Assembly (NCBI GenBank): GCA_030463445.1
Contig: JAQGFW010021532.1
Coordinates: 1-21,264 of the forward strand
Reading direction: 5' to 3'
DNA from: Euplotes aediculatus
Taxonomy: Eukaryota > Ciliophora > Spirotrichea > Euplotida > Euplotidae
DNA: 21,264 nt
The position numbers were made by a program, and so were the translations under genes. The notes under the pieces are model-generated. The model saw only the letters and a program-made list of their open reading frames with translations. It did not search any database and was not told the DNA's origin. Within the stretch, counting starts at the first letter, position 1; each line of letters begins with the position of its first letter. Below are positions 19,504-21,264 of the stretch, piece by piece.

Positions 19504-20515
19504 TTCCTCATCATATTACTGACTATACAGGACTAATGTCGGACTCGAAAATACTTACATTTGAGTTTACAAACTCTATGCCAACAGTTGCTAATTATAG
19601 TCAAAATGAATTTATAATTATTAATGAGCTGAAGAATTTTACCTTCAGTTTCTCAGATGATGAACAAGACATTATTTTTGTGAGCATAGTAAGCTCTGGA
19701 ACTCTGAATACGTTCATCCAAAGATATCAGTCAAACAACACCTTCATTCTGTTTGCTCAGACAGACCAGGAAACCAATACAAAGACTAGTGTCGTTATCA
19801 AGTACACCGACTCGTATCACCAAGATCCTCAGTACTGGAGAAATTTTACTATGGTTTTGAACATATTTGAGAGCAAACCTCCAGAATATAAGGAGCCTTT
19901 GCAAAATATTAGCATCTCGGCGTGCGACTGAAAGAATGTGACCTTACCAACAGCCATAGACCCAGATGGAGACTCGTTTACTGTGAGTTTAAAGGAACCT
20001 GCTTTTGAGTGGATCAAACTGATCGATCCGACAACAATATCAGTATGTCCTTATTCATCGAATTTGACTAAAAATCAAACGTTACAGTCAATCAGCATCG
20101 TCCTAGTTGACAGCACCGAAGCGCAATCTACAAGCACATTTTACTTGAACATTGACACCTCAAAGCTGTTCGGAATGAACTCAGTTGCTGACATCAGTTT
20201 GTATTTCTCTCAGACATTCAAACTCGAGCTCGGGGCTGAGAGCGTAACAAACGTCAGTCTGATTGACTGATCGAATCTGAAACCGGTCGCATTCTCACAC
20301 TTCGACTCACTTTCAAACTCAATTCTGATTGATGGTACTGACATCAGAGACGTGGGAGAGCATTGAGTGCTGATTCTTGCGAGAGACGGATGTGACAAAG
20401 TCGCATATTTCAACAGATTTAGTGTAACGATTCAATTAAAACACCCTCCAGTATTTTTAAAATTGATGAGTCCCATTAGCTTAATGAAGGGAGAGAATAA
20501 GCTTATTGCTTATGA
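19504..20515 (+). CDS. Gene C, large exon with cadherin-like repeats
   Basis: A 1012-nt exon, one reading frame, no TAA or TAG; TGA is read three times (19929, 20268, 20364). It is clearly richer in G+C than its surroundings. It encodes about 337 extracellular residues. Repeat landmarks are: FSFSDDEQDIIFVSIVSSG; the inter-repeat motif KPPEY; then LPTAIDPDGDSFTVSL with the DPDGD signature of calcium-binding cadherin-like (dystroglycan-type) domains and EW-I downstream; then a second repeat ending GEH-C-VLILARDG; then HPPVF, which opens the next repeat. Many N-x-S/T sites are present. It ends in phase 2 at GTAAGT (20516). The likely role is adhesion or surface structure; ligands are unknown. 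Confidence 0.9.
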
Positions 20516-20544
20516 GTAAGTTTCATTAATATAACATTATTTAG

Positions 20545-20759
20545 GAAAGAAAATATTTTTGATGATAATAAAGAAGATCTTATTTATAAATTTTATTATA
20601 TATCATGTTCCGTGTTTTATTGAAATCCAAAAATCAAATTATCTCAAGACTCAACAAATTTATACTTAGTTTTAAAAGAAGAAAATGTTGGTACATTTAC
20701 AGCAATTCTATCTGCTACTAACGATAAAAATCAAACGACAGAATTATTAATTAAAATAA
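20545..20759 (+). CDS. Gene C, last cadherin-like repeat exon
   Basis: A 29-nt intron precedes it. In-frame joining gives AYEKENIFDDNKEDLIYKF, then LSQDSTNLYLVLKEENVGTF, then AILSATNDKNQTTELLIKI: a complete CADG-type repeat with the expected D-D-L-Y opening and VGTF closing strand. It ends in phase 1 at GTAATA (20760). One TGA occurs as Cys (VFY-C-NP). Confidence 0.85.
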
Positions 20760-20982
20760 GTAATATATTTTGATATTTTTTTTCTATTTCAACATAATTT
20801 GTGATTATTTTCTATTTTACAAAACTATGAAAGAATTATTTTTATAGAAATATTAAATTAATATTTATATTTCTTTTTCTCTTTAAAATAAAAATAAAAA
20901 AAATTAATATCACAAAATCAAATATTTTATCCTTTTAATTAATAAATTTAAGAAAACTATATATTATATAATTTGAATATAG

Positions 20983-21109
20983 CTGTTTACTCTTGAGCTT
21001 CAAAAGATTGAATAAAATGTTCAGGACCAAATCAATCTGATTGAAAGCTTTGAGTTAGTGATTACAGTCTTGATAGCTCAGGAATTTGATATCACAATTT
21101 CGTTTACAT
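20983..21109 (+). CDS. Gene C, cysteine-rich (furin/growth-factor-receptor-like) exon
   Basis: It joins in phase 1 after GAATATAG and ends in phase 2 at GTAGGT (21110). With TGA read as cysteine, it has six cysteines spaced C-x4-C-x2-C-x7-C-x2-C-x11-C, with SGPNQSD between the third and fourth. This is the pattern of growth-factor-receptor-type Cys-rich repeats, which sit before the membrane in many ciliate surface proteins. Five of the six cysteines are TGA codons (20994, 21009, 21042, 21051, 21087) and one is TGT (21018). This exon is the strongest internal evidence for the code of this genome. A 28-nt intron follows. Confidence 0.9.
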
Positions 21110-21137
21110 GTAGGTTTGGTTAATATCATTATTTTAG

Positions 21138-21264
21138 GTCAATGTCTGGAGACTTTTATTCATACATTGGAGGATTAATATTTTTAGTATTACTAATCAA
21201 TATTCTCATGATACTGAAGCTCAGAAGATTATCTTTGCTTCCAATAAAGTATATACAAATAATG
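21138..21264 (+). CDS. Gene C, transmembrane exon, cut by window end
   Basis: It joins in phase 2 after ATTTTAG. It encodes MSMSGDFYSYIGG, then the membrane helix LIFLVLLINILMIL, then the basic KLRRLSLLPIK, the positive-inside signal that places the preceding region outside the cell. The frame is still open at the last base, or ends at a GTATAT donor (21249), so a cytoplasmic part or further helices lie beyond the window. Confidence 0.85.

Noticed and set aside
19829-20413. Minus-strand ORFs opposite the large gene C exon
   Set aside because: They are shadows of a 1-kb plus-strand exon with domain support.
12291-20515. TGA as tryptophan (Blepharisma-like code)
   Set aside because: Contexts such as GEH-TGA-VLI look Trp-like, but the cysteine spacing in exon 20983-21109 and the Euplotes-type chromosome end both require Cys.

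Overview
This window is most likely one end of a macronuclear chromosome of the spirotrich ciliate Euplotes. Base 1 opens with exactly 28 nt of C4A4 telomere, (C4A4)3C4. A TTGAA core follows exactly 17 bp inside it, as at the Euplotes chromosome-breakage site. The genetic code agrees: TGA is a sense codon inside convincing exons, while TAA and TAG are avoided. In one cysteine-rich exon (20983-21109) five TGA codons plus one TGT give a growth-factor-receptor-like cysteine spacing, so TGA reads as cysteine. No telomere is seen at the right end; the last gene runs off it.

Layout. 1-50: telomere and breakage motif. 73-2938: short, doubtful coding blocks on the + strand, including a candidate N-myristoylated peptide (73-180), a small spliced ORF (627-812) and a longer block that reads through only by splicing and +1 shifts (2282-2938). 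3906-4309: a frame that becomes continuous if two canonical Euplotes slippery sites, AAA-TAG and AAA-TAA, each shift +1. 5165-6287: gene B, four exons whose intron phases all agree. 7401-8668: coding-like sequence where both strands are open. 9847-10192: a two-exon gene piece (gene E). 11031-11290: a short block of uncertain strand. 11604-11888: a possible small secreted protein. About 11938 to the right edge: gene C.

Gene C is the best-supported feature. It is a large surface protein with a candidate signal-peptide exon, a lectin- or propeller-like N-terminal region, cadherin-like (dystroglycan-type) repeats, a furin-like cysteine-rich segment and a transmembrane helix at the right edge. I could place thirteen exons. 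Most introns are phase 1; they run from 23 nt to about 2.2 kb.

Most of the remaining sequence is very AT-rich, with no gene I can support. For a Euplotes macronuclear chromosome this is unusually long and unusually sparse in coding sequence. No rRNA, tRNA, CRISPR array or transposon was recognised. With only two stop codons, open frames of 60-90 codons arise by chance in DNA this AT-rich. I therefore trusted splice signals, phase agreement and domain patterns more than ORF length.
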